Assembly: GCF_032854445.1 (NCBI RefSeq)
Contig: NC_088297.1
Span: 12,511,278-12,575,277 of the forward strand
Direction: 5' to 3'
DNA: 64,000 nucleotides
Source: Liolophura sinensis
Lineage: Eukaryota; Mollusca; Polyplacophora; Chitonida; Chitonidae
Shown here piece by piece: positions 22,140 to 33,800 of the stretch. The notes beneath the pieces are model-generated. The model searched no databases and was not told the origin of the DNA. It was given only the letters and a program-made list of their open reading frames with translations. The translations under genes and the position numbers were made by a program. Numbering within the stretch: position 1 is the stretch's first letter; every line of letters begins with the position of its first letter.

Positions 22140-23460
22140 GCGACATAACGGAAAATTAAGTTCATTTTTTTTTCTAATCTATTGATTTACCACTAGCACA
22201 TTAAAACACTGAAGACAAAAAATCTCAGTGTGATGAAGGCGAGGTGGAACAGGTGGGAGCTTCATTGTTCTACCAGGAAGTGTCAGACAGATGACTCAGC
22301 CGTGTGTAAAATTTATCACTACAACTAATCGTTGCTTTATAATTTTTGTCACACAATACCCAGTATAGATTTTAACTGAGCCAGTATTTTTACTGGTCTC
22401 AAATTAGTTGTTGCAGTGTCGAAAATTGAATCTGGCGCCAAAGTTAAAGTATACATAAGGTAACTAGAGCCCAAGGGCTGTGAAATGGGTCTACTGATCT
22501 TTTATTTTCATTTTTCTTGTAACTAATGACCAATTGATCTTCTAGTACGATTTACTGGTCTTCTCCACCCACAGAGGGGCGTACCAGTTATTCTGACTCT
22601 CATGAAGGACCCGGCCTCATCTCGTTATGACATGACTATAAAGAGAAAGCATTGCACCAGAACGTCATATTATGATATGCTGTAAGATTGTAGACATTTT
22701 TGCGAATTTTTTTTTGCAACTGCGTCTTTACCATTTCTATTTGTTCGGTTGTTGAGAGCAAGAAAATATTCATTACTTGTACCACTGCCGTATGTGGTAA
22801 CAGATCAAGGCAACATATCATAATATAATACACGCTTTGGTCCTTACATTCTATAGTTGCATCTCCAGAGTACAAATATGGCAAGGACACATAAAATACA
22901 TGTACAATCTGTCAACCTTTTCTTTCGATCTTTTCAGGATTATATCCAGATGTTCAACACATATAGCAAACGTAATTAACAGCTCATTCCACAATTTAAC
23001 ACATAACTTATTCAACCGATCACGAAAAGCTTTCATGTTAGGCAACTATTGTTGATCACATTTACTACAACACGGGCAAACGATGAACAAAACTGAGGAA
23101 CAGAACATTTTTGTGAACCTAAAGGAACTTCAAGTTCCTGAAGGAAACAAAGAGTAAATTTTAACCCTGAGACACAGTGACAATGGTGATCAGTAGATTA
23201 AGGCCAACAAAGGTTGCCTAACATTTGTGACAAGTCAGATGATGCAGTAGGAAGAATGAAACAGATCTCAGATCTTATTTAGCAACCTTTACCACTGAAC
23301 CAAGTCCCGGTGTAAAATGAGTAAAATGGAAAACCCATTGGGTGACACATTACCGCTCTCCTAAGATAATGGGTGTTTTATAATAGGTAACGGAAGGACG
23401 AAACCAGATCAATGACGCTCTGTTCGTAATGCCACAACCTCCCCAGTTGTGGTATAATTC
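22140..23460. other. No recognisable gene
   Basis: 1.3 kb of unique sequence with only short open frames. Confidence 0.5.
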
Positions 23461-23461
23461 T

Positions 23462-23600
23462 TTTATATTCATTTATTTATTTCAGTTTTGCATTGCAACA
23501 TAATCAAGTACATGTAATATAAGACACAGCCGAATCAGGCAGAGCTGGATTCGATCCTGTGGCTTTATTGGCCATGTGCCGATGGGCTGCAGACAAGAAC
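23462..23600 (-). mobile_element. SINE-D remnant
   Basis: AGAGCTGGATTCGATCCTG (near 23540) is, reversed, a B box GGATCGAATCC; same context as copies near 49880 and 61075. Confidence 0.4.
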
Positions 23601-23869
23601 AAGAGCCGGGAAGGGCCACGTTATTCCACAAGGGGAAATAATTTTTCCGCAACAATGGCGTTTCGGGCCCAAGCTGAATTGGTCACTGTTCAATTGCAAT
23701 GAATGAGTAGTACGTTAGCAGTTTGACCACGAAACGTCGCCAGAGGTAGGAATGAGGACTGGGTCTAAATTACACAGGTGAAGCCTCAACTATTTCAGGG
23801 AACAATTCGCCGTTCATGCTTTTCATAATATGAAGTATACACACTTTGTTTAAATGATTTATTTTTATT

Positions 23870-24205
23870 CTTATTTTATGCAACATTCAGGAATTTTTCC
23901 ACTAATATAACGGTGGCCAGTGGGAAGAGGAAACCGGAGTGCCCGTCCTAAACCAGCGTCCTTTTGGCAAGTTATTGACGAACTTTTCCACGTATGACAA
24001 ACTGATATGAACGCCACATTAGTGGAGGTCAGGTGGTCTTCAACTAACGTCAGTCTGCCCAAACGGCCACACAAGCGTGCACCATAATTGGTGAGAATGG
24101 GAAATCTATAAATTCCATGTCCAAGGTCGGGTTTGATCCCGCATCTCGTGTGTCCTGGCGATTGATAGAAAGGCTTTCACCTTTAACCACTAGATCACGG
24201 TCCGT
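23870..24205 (-). mobile_element. SINE-C, near full length
   Basis: On the minus strand: tRNA-like head with A box TGATCTAGTGGTTA (near 24190) and B box GGGATCAAACCC (near 24135), then a body ending in the ATTCAGGAATTTTTCCACTA domain that resembles the SINE-A 3' domain. Confidence 0.75.
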
Positions 24206-24644
24206 TACCCACATATTTCTGTCGCCACAGACGTTCATTTCCATATTAAATATACAGCAGAAGGTGCTGAGCAGAAAATTTTGAAGTATCAAATTAAACA
24301 CAACTGCAAACTTTGTTATACTGGTATATACCGGTACATATATATTATTTCATAGTGAGATTCACTGAATATACACAAGGGTTCACACCGTGATACCAAT
24401 TACATCGGAATACAATAATGACAACGTCAAAACCGAATATTTACATCGGTTTAAAGGTGGAAAAACCATGGAAAATACATTAAGTCCAGATGAAAGAATG
24501 TGAAAAATATTGGTCGTAAATGTGGTTTTCAGTATTTTTTTCGATTTTTTTTTTTGGAGAATAAGACACTCAAAATACTTTTTGTATGTTGGGTATTTCG
24601 GACCACGTTTTGTATACACTGTACAGTCCAATGTATAATAATGT

Positions 24645-24735
24645 TACAAATCTCTGTGTAATAATGTTATAAATCCCTGTGTAACAATGTTATAAATCCC
24701 TGTGTAACAATGTTATAAATCAGGATGTAACACAT
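24645..24735. repeat. 23-24-bp minisatellite, four units
   Basis: ATGTTATAAATCCCTGTGTA ACA repeated. 24206-24644 before it is unique. Confidence 0.9.
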
Positions 24736-26224
24736 CTTTAATAAATATATATTTGCCCTAGAATGTGATCTTTCAAGCCAACAAATGTGTTAAACCTGGA
24801 TTCTGATCTTATTTATATTTCACTATATTCGTAAATATTACCAGTATTCAGACTAAATGCATATGTTTGGATATAAGCAACAATTTTACATTCAAATAAA
24901 TTTATTAGACATGCATGACATCCTTGTTTAGATCATTATTATGTAACAACGATAAATACCAAAAGGTGGCCCAAGCACTAGTACCCACCATAGAAAAAAA
25001 TGTCCAAATATTCTTTTCTCCAGAAAAATAATCGAAAAAAATATGAAAGACCATAATTGCAAATAAATTTTGACGCTCTTTCATCTGATTTTGGTATCGT
25101 TTTTATGTTTTCTCCTTCTTTAATGTAAAAATCACTGAATTATACATGTGCAAATTTGCAATGACTGCGACATTCCACAAACAATTTAAGTTGACATCGC
25201 CTTGCATACAGGACAATCGTTAAGAGAATGATTTGTATTTGGAAGATAGGATGTCGAATATCTGACTGACAAACCAATGCACGGACAGAATGACTCATAG
25301 GGCTGCTGTTCGAAGACCTGACATGTTATTAAAATGTCGGCACAGCTGTTACACAGAATATTATCCGACAATATCTCATCATGATATCGGGTATAAAATC
25401 TAATTAGAAAATAAAATCTGTTATAGGTATACAGCTGTGGCGAAAAATAACGAAACTTTACCTAATGGAACTTTGATTAGTCCGTCAATGAATACTAGGA
25501 CGTGTTTTGTTCTCATGGATATTTACAACATACGATTCTAAATTGCACCGTTTTCCGATTCCGCATTTCAAAATTCAAATTCAAAATCCAGAACAGCGAA
25601 TATTTTAAAATTGCGTTTTAATTAAGAGAGATTTTTGTTGGTATATCACCTCTTATGTGTTCCCAATTTGAATTCACAACAATGTACAAAACATTAGCTT
25701 TGAACCTATCTCACAAATAACTCTTTTTCTGCAAAGTAGCTGACAGGCATTACCGCCTTTTCCGGGAAGGCTACTTAATTTGACATATTTGACGTAACCA
25801 TCTTATTTATTTCAATCTTTGTCACTGAAGACAGATATCATAAAATCTATATTCAAAATTTGAATGAATCTCTCCACGATATGATCTAAAGCTTTCACTT
25901 ATCATTCAGATTTTGACCATTCTACAGTATGCTACACTAAATACTTTTTGGTGAACATTTGGCTTCTGAAATCACCTTTTCCAGACCTCAAAGCCAGCAA
26001 GCCCTGTGGTAGATCTGGACTACTAAAACTCAGAATGTCAAAGTCACAGGAATTCCAAGTCATAAAGAATGGTAGCAAACAACAAAAAAAAAAGCTAGAA
26101 ATCAACTGTCATGGGTTGTGAATACAGGGAGATAACCCAGAGGTTGGCCCAGGGCTAAAAAAAATAAAATAAATAAAAATACATGTATATACCTACTCCA
26201 GGCATACATATATGCAGATATACA
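24736..26224. other. No recognisable gene
   Basis: 1.5 kb of AT-rich sequence. A Cys-rich 61-codon frame at 25371-25186 (minus) has two CxxC pairs but no splice support or family match. Confidence 0.4.
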
Positions 26225-26248
26225 TTTCCCATGTAACTACATGGGAAA
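26225..26248. other. Perfect 11-bp palindrome, 2-base loop
   Basis: TTTCCCATGTA AC TACATGGGAAA. Confidence 0.9.
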
Positions 26249-26416
26249 ACTTAAGGAGGTATCTAAAGTTAGTGAAAATTTTGTAAATTGACTGGCAACG
26301 GTTTGTATACTGAGATATTGCAGCAATCCTGTAGAATTTAATAAGTTTAGTCTGATATAAACAGAACACTTGACTTGCTAAACCACATACATTGTTTGTT
26401 ACCTACGTTCACAATG

Positions 26417-26935
26417 GTTTGAACCAAAACACTTGGTGAGATAACCAACATACACATGCATTTGGTTCAGTAACCAAAACATTAGTGAGATAACCAACAT
26501 ACATATGCTCTTGGTTCAGTAACAAAACATTAGGTGAGATAACCAACATACACAGGCTCTTGGTTCAGTAACCAAAACATTTGGTGAGATAACCAACATA
26601 CAAATGCACTTGGTTCAGCAACCAAAACATTAGGTGAGATAACCAACACACACATGCTCTTGGTTCAGTAACCAAAACATTTGGTGAGATAACCAACATA
26701 CACATGCACTTGGTTCAGTTACCAAAACATTAGGTGAGATAACCAACATACATATGCACATGGTTCAGTTACCTAAACATTTGGTGAGATAACCAACATA
26801 CACATGCACTTGGTTCACTAACCAAAACACATTGTGAGATAACATACACATGCACTTGGTTCACTAACCAAAACACATTGTGAGATAACATACACATGCA
26901 CTTGGTTCACTTACCAAAACACATTGTGAGATAAA
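26417..26935. repeat. 50-bp minisatellite, ~10 units
   Basis: AACCAAAACATTAGGTGAGA TAACCAACATACACATGCAC TTGGTTCAGT at a 50-base period; the last two units are shortened. No unique spacers, so not a CRISPR array. Confidence 0.95.
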
Positions 26936-27653
26936 AAAGCCACTAATTCTTTAGTTGTAACCTGGAATGGGATACCGGCAGAAGTCCGCAGTGGGACATA
27001 ATACGTCATATCAGTGACGCTGGACGTTCCAATGCAGCGTCGACATTGCGATGTCACTTCGGGTAGACCAAATACGTCAGACATTAGACTGCTGCACGTA
27101 ACATGTCTGGCGTCCCTCAATGAAAGACTTATGATGTTTAAGCCCTAATTCACACTAAAGCCACTGTTGGGAGAAGAAACCCTGCTGATATCCCATAGGT
27201 ATAAACCATCACATTTCATCTGTAGCAAACAAGTTATGGTTTGTTGACCAATACACTTGGTCTGATAACAAACAAATTTGGTACATGTAGAAACCAACAC
27301 ATTTCATAGAATGAATCGGTTTGTTTAATACACTTGGTTTGGGACAAACCAATTTGGTATGTGTAGCTTTACACTAGATTTGGTATAAACCAACACATCT
27401 GATATGCAGCAAACGAATTTTGGTTGTTGACCACTACGCTTGGTCTGTTAACAAACCAATTTGATACATGTAGCTTACAATGGTTATTTACCAACACATG
27501 GAACCTGATCTTGGTAATTTTATCAAACCTCTCAGGATGGCAATGACTAACAGGATTGTCTTGATAACCAAGTTTTGCTCCAAAATTACCACTGATAACT
27601 CATGAAAATAACTCATGGGACAAGATGACTAGATTTCCTACGTATAAATGTTA
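26936..27653. other. 3' flank of PYCR: unique island, then decayed 50-bp repeat
   Basis: 26936-27170 is unique and GC-richer. 27230-27500 repeats AACCAACACATTT / CACTTGGT elements related to the preceding array. No poly(A) site could be chosen. Confidence 0.5.
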
Positions 27654-27848
27654 TCATTCTCCAGGGCTTTTTGTTCCCAGCTCCTGAGATCGCAATGTCG
27701 CTGCCTCGATGGCATCTATCAATGCTCCCCGGAATCCACCCTTTTCGAGTCGGTGCATCGCAGCTATAGTGGTACCCCCTGGTGAGCAGACCTCATCCTT
27801 TAGAAGCCCTGGGTGTTTACCAGTCTCCAAAACCATCTTAGCAGCACC
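27654..27848 (-). CDS. PYCR3: PYCR exon 6, residues 219-282 and stop
   Basis: Terminal exon with acceptor ACCAG and stop TGA at 27656-27654. It encodes [20 protein letters not shown] followed by [20 protein letters not shown], the C-terminal P5CR signature with the substrate-contacting PGGTT loop. It ends soon after the last helix ([11 protein letters not shown]), without the extended tail of PYCR1/2. Confidence 0.95.
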   Translation of the reverse strand, partial: GAAKMVLETGKHPGLLKDEVCSPGGTTIAAMHRLEKGGFRGALIDAIEAATLRSQELGTKSPGE

Positions 27849-30800
27849 CTGGTAAAGCAAATTTTATGCATAATTAGAGATCGCGTAAATTTGGTCCACA
27901 CAAATTTTGGTCATAAACAAAAAATATAAAGTATATAAAATATATAAGAGTTTATTGAAAAAGAATTGTAAAACCCATCTAACTTACACTTATTTACCAA
28001 AAGACTGGAGGGGGGGGGGGGGGGTAGAGGGAGAGGGGGGAATCCTCTGCAGTCCATCAGCCATCAATCTTGGTGTTACAAAGCAGGAGGCATTTTTTAT
28101 CGAAAAGTGCTCTTTTGAAAAATGAGATTTTATTTCGGTCAATTTTGGGTTATTTTCCCCTAAAGAGGCACTTTCAGCGAATTTTTGAAAGTCAGCATCA
28201 AGCTACACTTTATATGACCCTGAACTAACCTACATTACGTATTATTTATTTATTTATATGCATGTTCTTTTACACTGTACTGAAGAATATTTCAACTATG
28301 CCATGGCGGCCTGGTGGGGGAAACCCGTGACCATCAGCAGGCTGCTGCAAGACCTTCCCATGTCTCAAGGCCAGAGAGGACGCCTGCCTAAGCTAGACTT
28401 GAACTCACATGACAACATTGGTGAGAGGTCCCTGGGTCATTGGGCGTGCTCTGGCGTGCTAATCACCTCGGCCACACATGCCTCATGACAGTTTCTTTAG
28501 TCAAATACTATCAGTTATGGCTGCTTTCTAATACATGAATTCCAACGAACTGAAACAACAAGTAAGCTTTTCCAAGTCTCCACCAATTTCCTATGTCTCT
28601 GGACACCTGTCAATCATCTTACCATGGCAGTCTGAGCAGCCAATCGCTGAGCCATATCTCGGGGCAAACCCATCTTCACGCCTCCATCTGCCATGGCCTC
28701 AATCGCAGCATAAATCTGTAACATAAAGGCACGGATTTCATGGCTAAGGGGAGAAAACTCTATATGTAAACTTTCCTATATTCCTTTTCTAAATCCTAAA
28801 GCCCAAAAAAAAAAAAAATCCTACAGCAGACTGCCTTATATTCTAAAATCATCATCAATTTTTAGTCATATATCAAACAGATAAACAGTTAAATACCACA
28901 GATGTATGTGTTTTAAGTATTGGACAGTGGCTACAAGTCTCTATACGCTATTTTCTTGAACATTTGTACTCTTCATGTAGATCATTGTTTCTGACATTTC
29001 ACTTTCAAACTGTATTATTGGAACATTGTATCAATATACAAAAAAAGAATAATAAAAAAAAAAAAAATAACAGATGCTCTTATTCTAATTTAACCCACCC
29101 TATCAGCAAAAAAATGCGTCGGTTGTAAACCCACGACCAATCCGCAGGTTGCTGGCAGACCTTCCCACGTACGGCCGGAGAGGAAGCCAACATGAGCTGG
29201 ACTTGAACTCACACTGACCGCATTGGTGAGAGACTCCTGGGTCATTACGCTGCGCTAGCGAGCTAACAAACTGAGCCACAGAGGCCCCCAGATAAATATT
29301 TATTTATTTATTTGATTGGTGTTTTACGCCGTACTCAAGAATATTTCACTTATACGACGGCAGCCAGCATTATGGTGGGTGGAAACTGGGCACAGCCCGG
29401 GGGAAACCCACGACCATCTGCAGGTTGCTGCCAGACCTTCCCACCTACGGTCGGAGAGTAAGCCAGCATGAGCTGGACATGAACTCACAGCGACCGCATT
29501 GGTGAGAGGCTCCTGGGTCATTACGCTGCGCTAGTGCGCTAACAAACTGAGCCACAGAGGCCCCAGATAAATATTTATTTATTTATTTGATTGGTGTTTT
29601 ACGCCATACTCAAGAATATTTCACAGCCCGGGGAAACCCACGACCATCCGCAGGTTGCTGCCAGACCTTCCCACTTACGGCCGGAGAGGAAGCCAGCATG
29701 AGCTGGACTTGAACTCACAGCGACCGCATTGGTGAGAAGCTCCTGGGTCATTACCCTGCGCTAGCGCGCTAACCGACTGAGCCACGGAGGCCCCGCCAGA
29801 TAAATAAAACAGCAAGGCCAAAAGCTCTGCTTCCCACTACTCACATAAGCTGGCCCACTGCCACTGAGACCTGTTATAGCATCCAGCAGTTCTTCTCTGC
29901 CCACTTCACATATGCCCACACTACTAAAGATCTCTGCCACTAGGTCCACGTCCCCTTCTTTCACAGAGGTCCCCGGGGACACGTATGCCGCACCTGTCTG
30001 CACCAGGGCTGGTGTATTCGGCATTACTCGTATCACCCGTGTTTTTGCTGGCAGGAGCTGCAATCAACCAGTCAAATATTTATTTATTTATTTTCTTGAA
30101 TGGTCTTTTATGCTGTACTCAAGAATATTTCACTTATACGACATGGCCAGCATTATGATGTGCGGAAACCAGGCAGAGCCCTAGGGAAACCCAGGGCCAT
30201 CAGTGAAATACACTGTACAACTTTTTATTGTTGGAAAGTTAAAAAAGGCAATATTGATGATACTGTCAAGGTTTGTTGTCATTGGACAAAAACCTTTTTC
30301 ACGTGACATGTTTTACTTGATTCTGATTGATTCATCCATCGTTAATATAGTCACTTATATTTATTTTATTTATTTATGTGACTGGTGTTTTATGCCGTAC
30401 TCAAGAATATTTCACTTATACGATAACTGCCAGCATTTTGATGGGAGGAAACCGGACAAAGCCCGGGGGAAACCCACAACCATCCGGAGGTTGCTGGCAG
30501 ACCTTCCCATGTACGGCCGGAGAGGAAGCCAGCATGAGCTGGACTTGAACTCACAGCGACCTCATTGGTGAGAGGCTCCTTGGTCATTACGCTGCACTAG
30601 CGTGCTAACCAACTGAGAGACGGAGGCCTCACGGGCCACCTATAAAAGAGCTTTTTGTGAAGATTGATTTCTTTCTGATAAAAAAAAAAAGACTTGGAAT
30701 GAAAAGTATCATCTTAAGGCCATTATGTGGATCTGAAAATGCATTTTTACATACTCAGCTTACTTCATACAATATTACTGTTATTTTTGTCTTCAGCTTT

Positions 30801-33800
30801 TCATAATCAAATTGCAGACACAGCCAAATAGCAATTCCTAGAAAGATACGGAAGCCTGACATTTCATGTAAAAAATGGTATTCAGAAATAAAGAACATTG
30901 TTACATTGATAATGTTTTTTCATTCATTACTGAGATGTGACTAGAAAAGGTTATTATGAGACCAGGGGAAATACACATCATTCAGTGGTACGTGGGAAGG
31001 TCAGTTAGCTTTCTGCAGATGGTGGTGGGTTTCCCATGGGCTCTGCCCGGTTTCCTTCCACCATAATGTATAAGAGAAATATTTTTAAGTACAGCGTAAA
31101 ATACCAATCAAATAAATAAATAAACATCATTCAGTGAATTGAAACTTTCCGGTTATACCATCATGTCAAGAAATTATTCTCATCTGTCATCTTTAATTAT
31201 CTGACATAAAATTTTCATCCAAGCCCTCATTTTACACAATTCTGAAAGTTCCACTGGTGTTATCAAGGTGTTTCTTGGGAAGGTACACGTAGAATTGTAT
31301 GTGATATTTTATGACTTGCCTCTTCAAATGCATTTTATTTGATCAGTTTTTAAGGCAAGTAACAATACTTACATTTTCAATGGTTGCTATGGTAACACCA
31401 GCTGCTATGGAGACTATCAGATTATTCGGTTCGACAACTCTGTTAATCTCTTTAAGCACTATGGGCACTATGTGGGGCTTCACAGCCAGTATTACAAACT
31501 GACTTCTCCTGACAACGTCTCCGTTGTCCTTGGCAATAGTCACGCCCAAACCCTGAAATGTACCAGATATTTAAAGATAAAGAACTTTTAAAAGAAGCAG
31601 ATTTGTCCCTGATACTCAGCCTAAGGGTCAGACGGATATGAATGAAAGCAACATCCACTCTGGGCTATACCCATAGAGCCATTTTCATTTTGGAAAACGT
31701 ATGGGCACCCAAACTATTGGTCACCCAAACTTATCAATAATAAAACTAACAAAAAAATAGAAGACAATCGGGATGGTTAACCAATAAGAGGTCTTAATTG
31801 CATACAAATTTCTTACATTTGCAGACGTAAAAGCTCTCAGAAAGCATCATTTCCAGCTGTTTTTTATAAACTTTATGTCACCTTTAAAGTTTGAGATTAG
31901 AAAGTTCAATTTGTTTTTCCAAATATGCACACAGACACTGTTTCTGTATGTATTCTCAATAAAGTCAATCGGTCAGTAGAGTGTCTTACAGTAAGTGTGA
32001 CTAGCAGAGACATCATTTAAAAAAAATTCTTTGTTCAGCACAAGAAAAGATTTGCTGGTTGGTACAGAATTCTTTGTTTTCTTATTCTGCCTAAGGAACA
32101 AGATAGGGATTATAAAGAAATTAAGAAGTGAGAAAAATTTGTTTTATTAAAGTTCCATTAAAATCGATGCACTAGGGCACTTTTCTGGAGGCTAGGACAG
32201 GCTATGCCCAATGAACATACATAAAGGCATGCAACTTAGCATACCTCTAAACCTGTCACCCATGCTCGACCCGTGCCCCTCCCCGCCCCCCACCAAAACT
32301 CCAACCAAAATAACAGCTGCGTGTAGTTAAGGAAGTAGCTATGTCATAGCACGTGTATAAGTATGGACAGTGTAATGCCATTTTTTCCCACTTATTAATC
32401 TGACAAAAGCATTCTTCCTTCTGATAGTGCAATGGAATATTGGCTTCTGGGTGCAAACAAGCCAGTCAACAATGCTACTTGTAAATGGCAAAACGAAAGA
32501 ACATATGAATGAATGAATGAACATATATGAATGAAGGAACGAATAAATGAACATATGAATGAATGAATGAACATTTGAATGAACATTTGAATGAACATAT
32601 GAATGAACAAATAAATAAATGAATGAATGAATGAACATATGAATGAATGAATGAATAATTGAACATATGAATGAACGAATGAATGAACATAGGAATAAAT
32701 GAATGAATGAACATATGAATAAACAAATGAACGAATGAATAAATGAACATATGAATGAACGAACTGAATTAATGGGGTTTATCAATTTTACTCAGCAATT
32801 TTTCAGTCATATGACAATGTGGAGTCATTAGGTGTGTTTACATATATTGTGTCTACTTGTAGCATGGCAAGCCCATGCCGCCAAAGTGGCACCACTGAAG
32901 CATCATGCCGGAGACACCAGACATGACACTCCACCTAGTCACATTATCCTAACACCTGGCCAGCCAGTCTTCAAGGTCATATCTAGTATCACTTTTGCTC
33001 TGGAAAACCTTGGGGTTCCCAAACTGTTGGCTGCTCTAACTATACATGCTAAACAAGCTGTATTAAAACTAACACAAAATTAAACAAAAATATGATGGTT
33101 TACCAATAAAAAGTAAAGTTTTCATATAAATTTTTTCCATTCACAAACTTAAAAGATCTTAGAAAGCATCATTTCGAATTGCATTTCTAAAATTTCTTTA
33201 TACACAGTCACAATGTCATCACCAAAGTTGAAGATCAGAACCTTTAATGTTTTCCTAGATATGGCCCTAGTCCTAGATGTTTCCTTGTTCTAACCTCTTA
33301 GCACTGAGTGCCAAGTGAGGCTGCAACAAGTACCATTTTGATTTTTGGGTTCAGGGTCTTCGGGGTCTTTGGGTCTCCGGGGTATCCAGGGCCCCGGGTC
33401 TACCGACTTTGAGGCGAACAATCTATAACCATGAAGCCACCGATTTTTTTTTTTTTTTTTTTTTTGATTGGTGTTTTACGCGGTACTCAAGAATATTTCA
33501 CTTATACGACGGCGGCCAGCATTATGGTGGGTGGAAACCGGGCAGAGCCCGGGGGAAACCCACGACCATCCGCAGGTTCCTGGCAGACCTTCCCACGTAC
33601 GGCCGGAAAGGAAGCCAGCATGACCTGGACTTGAACTCACACCGACCGCATTGGTGAGAGACTCCTGGGTCATTACGCTACGCTAGCGCGCTAACCAACT
33701 GAGCCACGGAGGCCCCTGAAGCCACCGAAGCGGTCTGGCTAATATTATGGAATCAGACACATTATAAACTTGGTCGACCTGTGATAGATCTTACGCACTG

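Noticed and set aside
25186-25371. Cys-rich frame resembling a small zinc-binding module
   Set aside because: Two CxxC pairs but irregular spacing, no splice sites and no family match.
26417-26935. CRISPR-like direct repeats
   Set aside because: Units are contiguous without unique spacers, in an animal-type genomic context.
29761-30063. Reductase exon 4 frame extending past the donor into KQSFWPCC... and a SINE
   Set aside because: The reading beyond 29845 is intron and SINE sequence; the conserved protein stops at the GTGAGT donor.
32339-32785. 148-codon frame rich in FIHSFI
   Set aside because: Reverse reading of GAAT repeats in a reductase intron.
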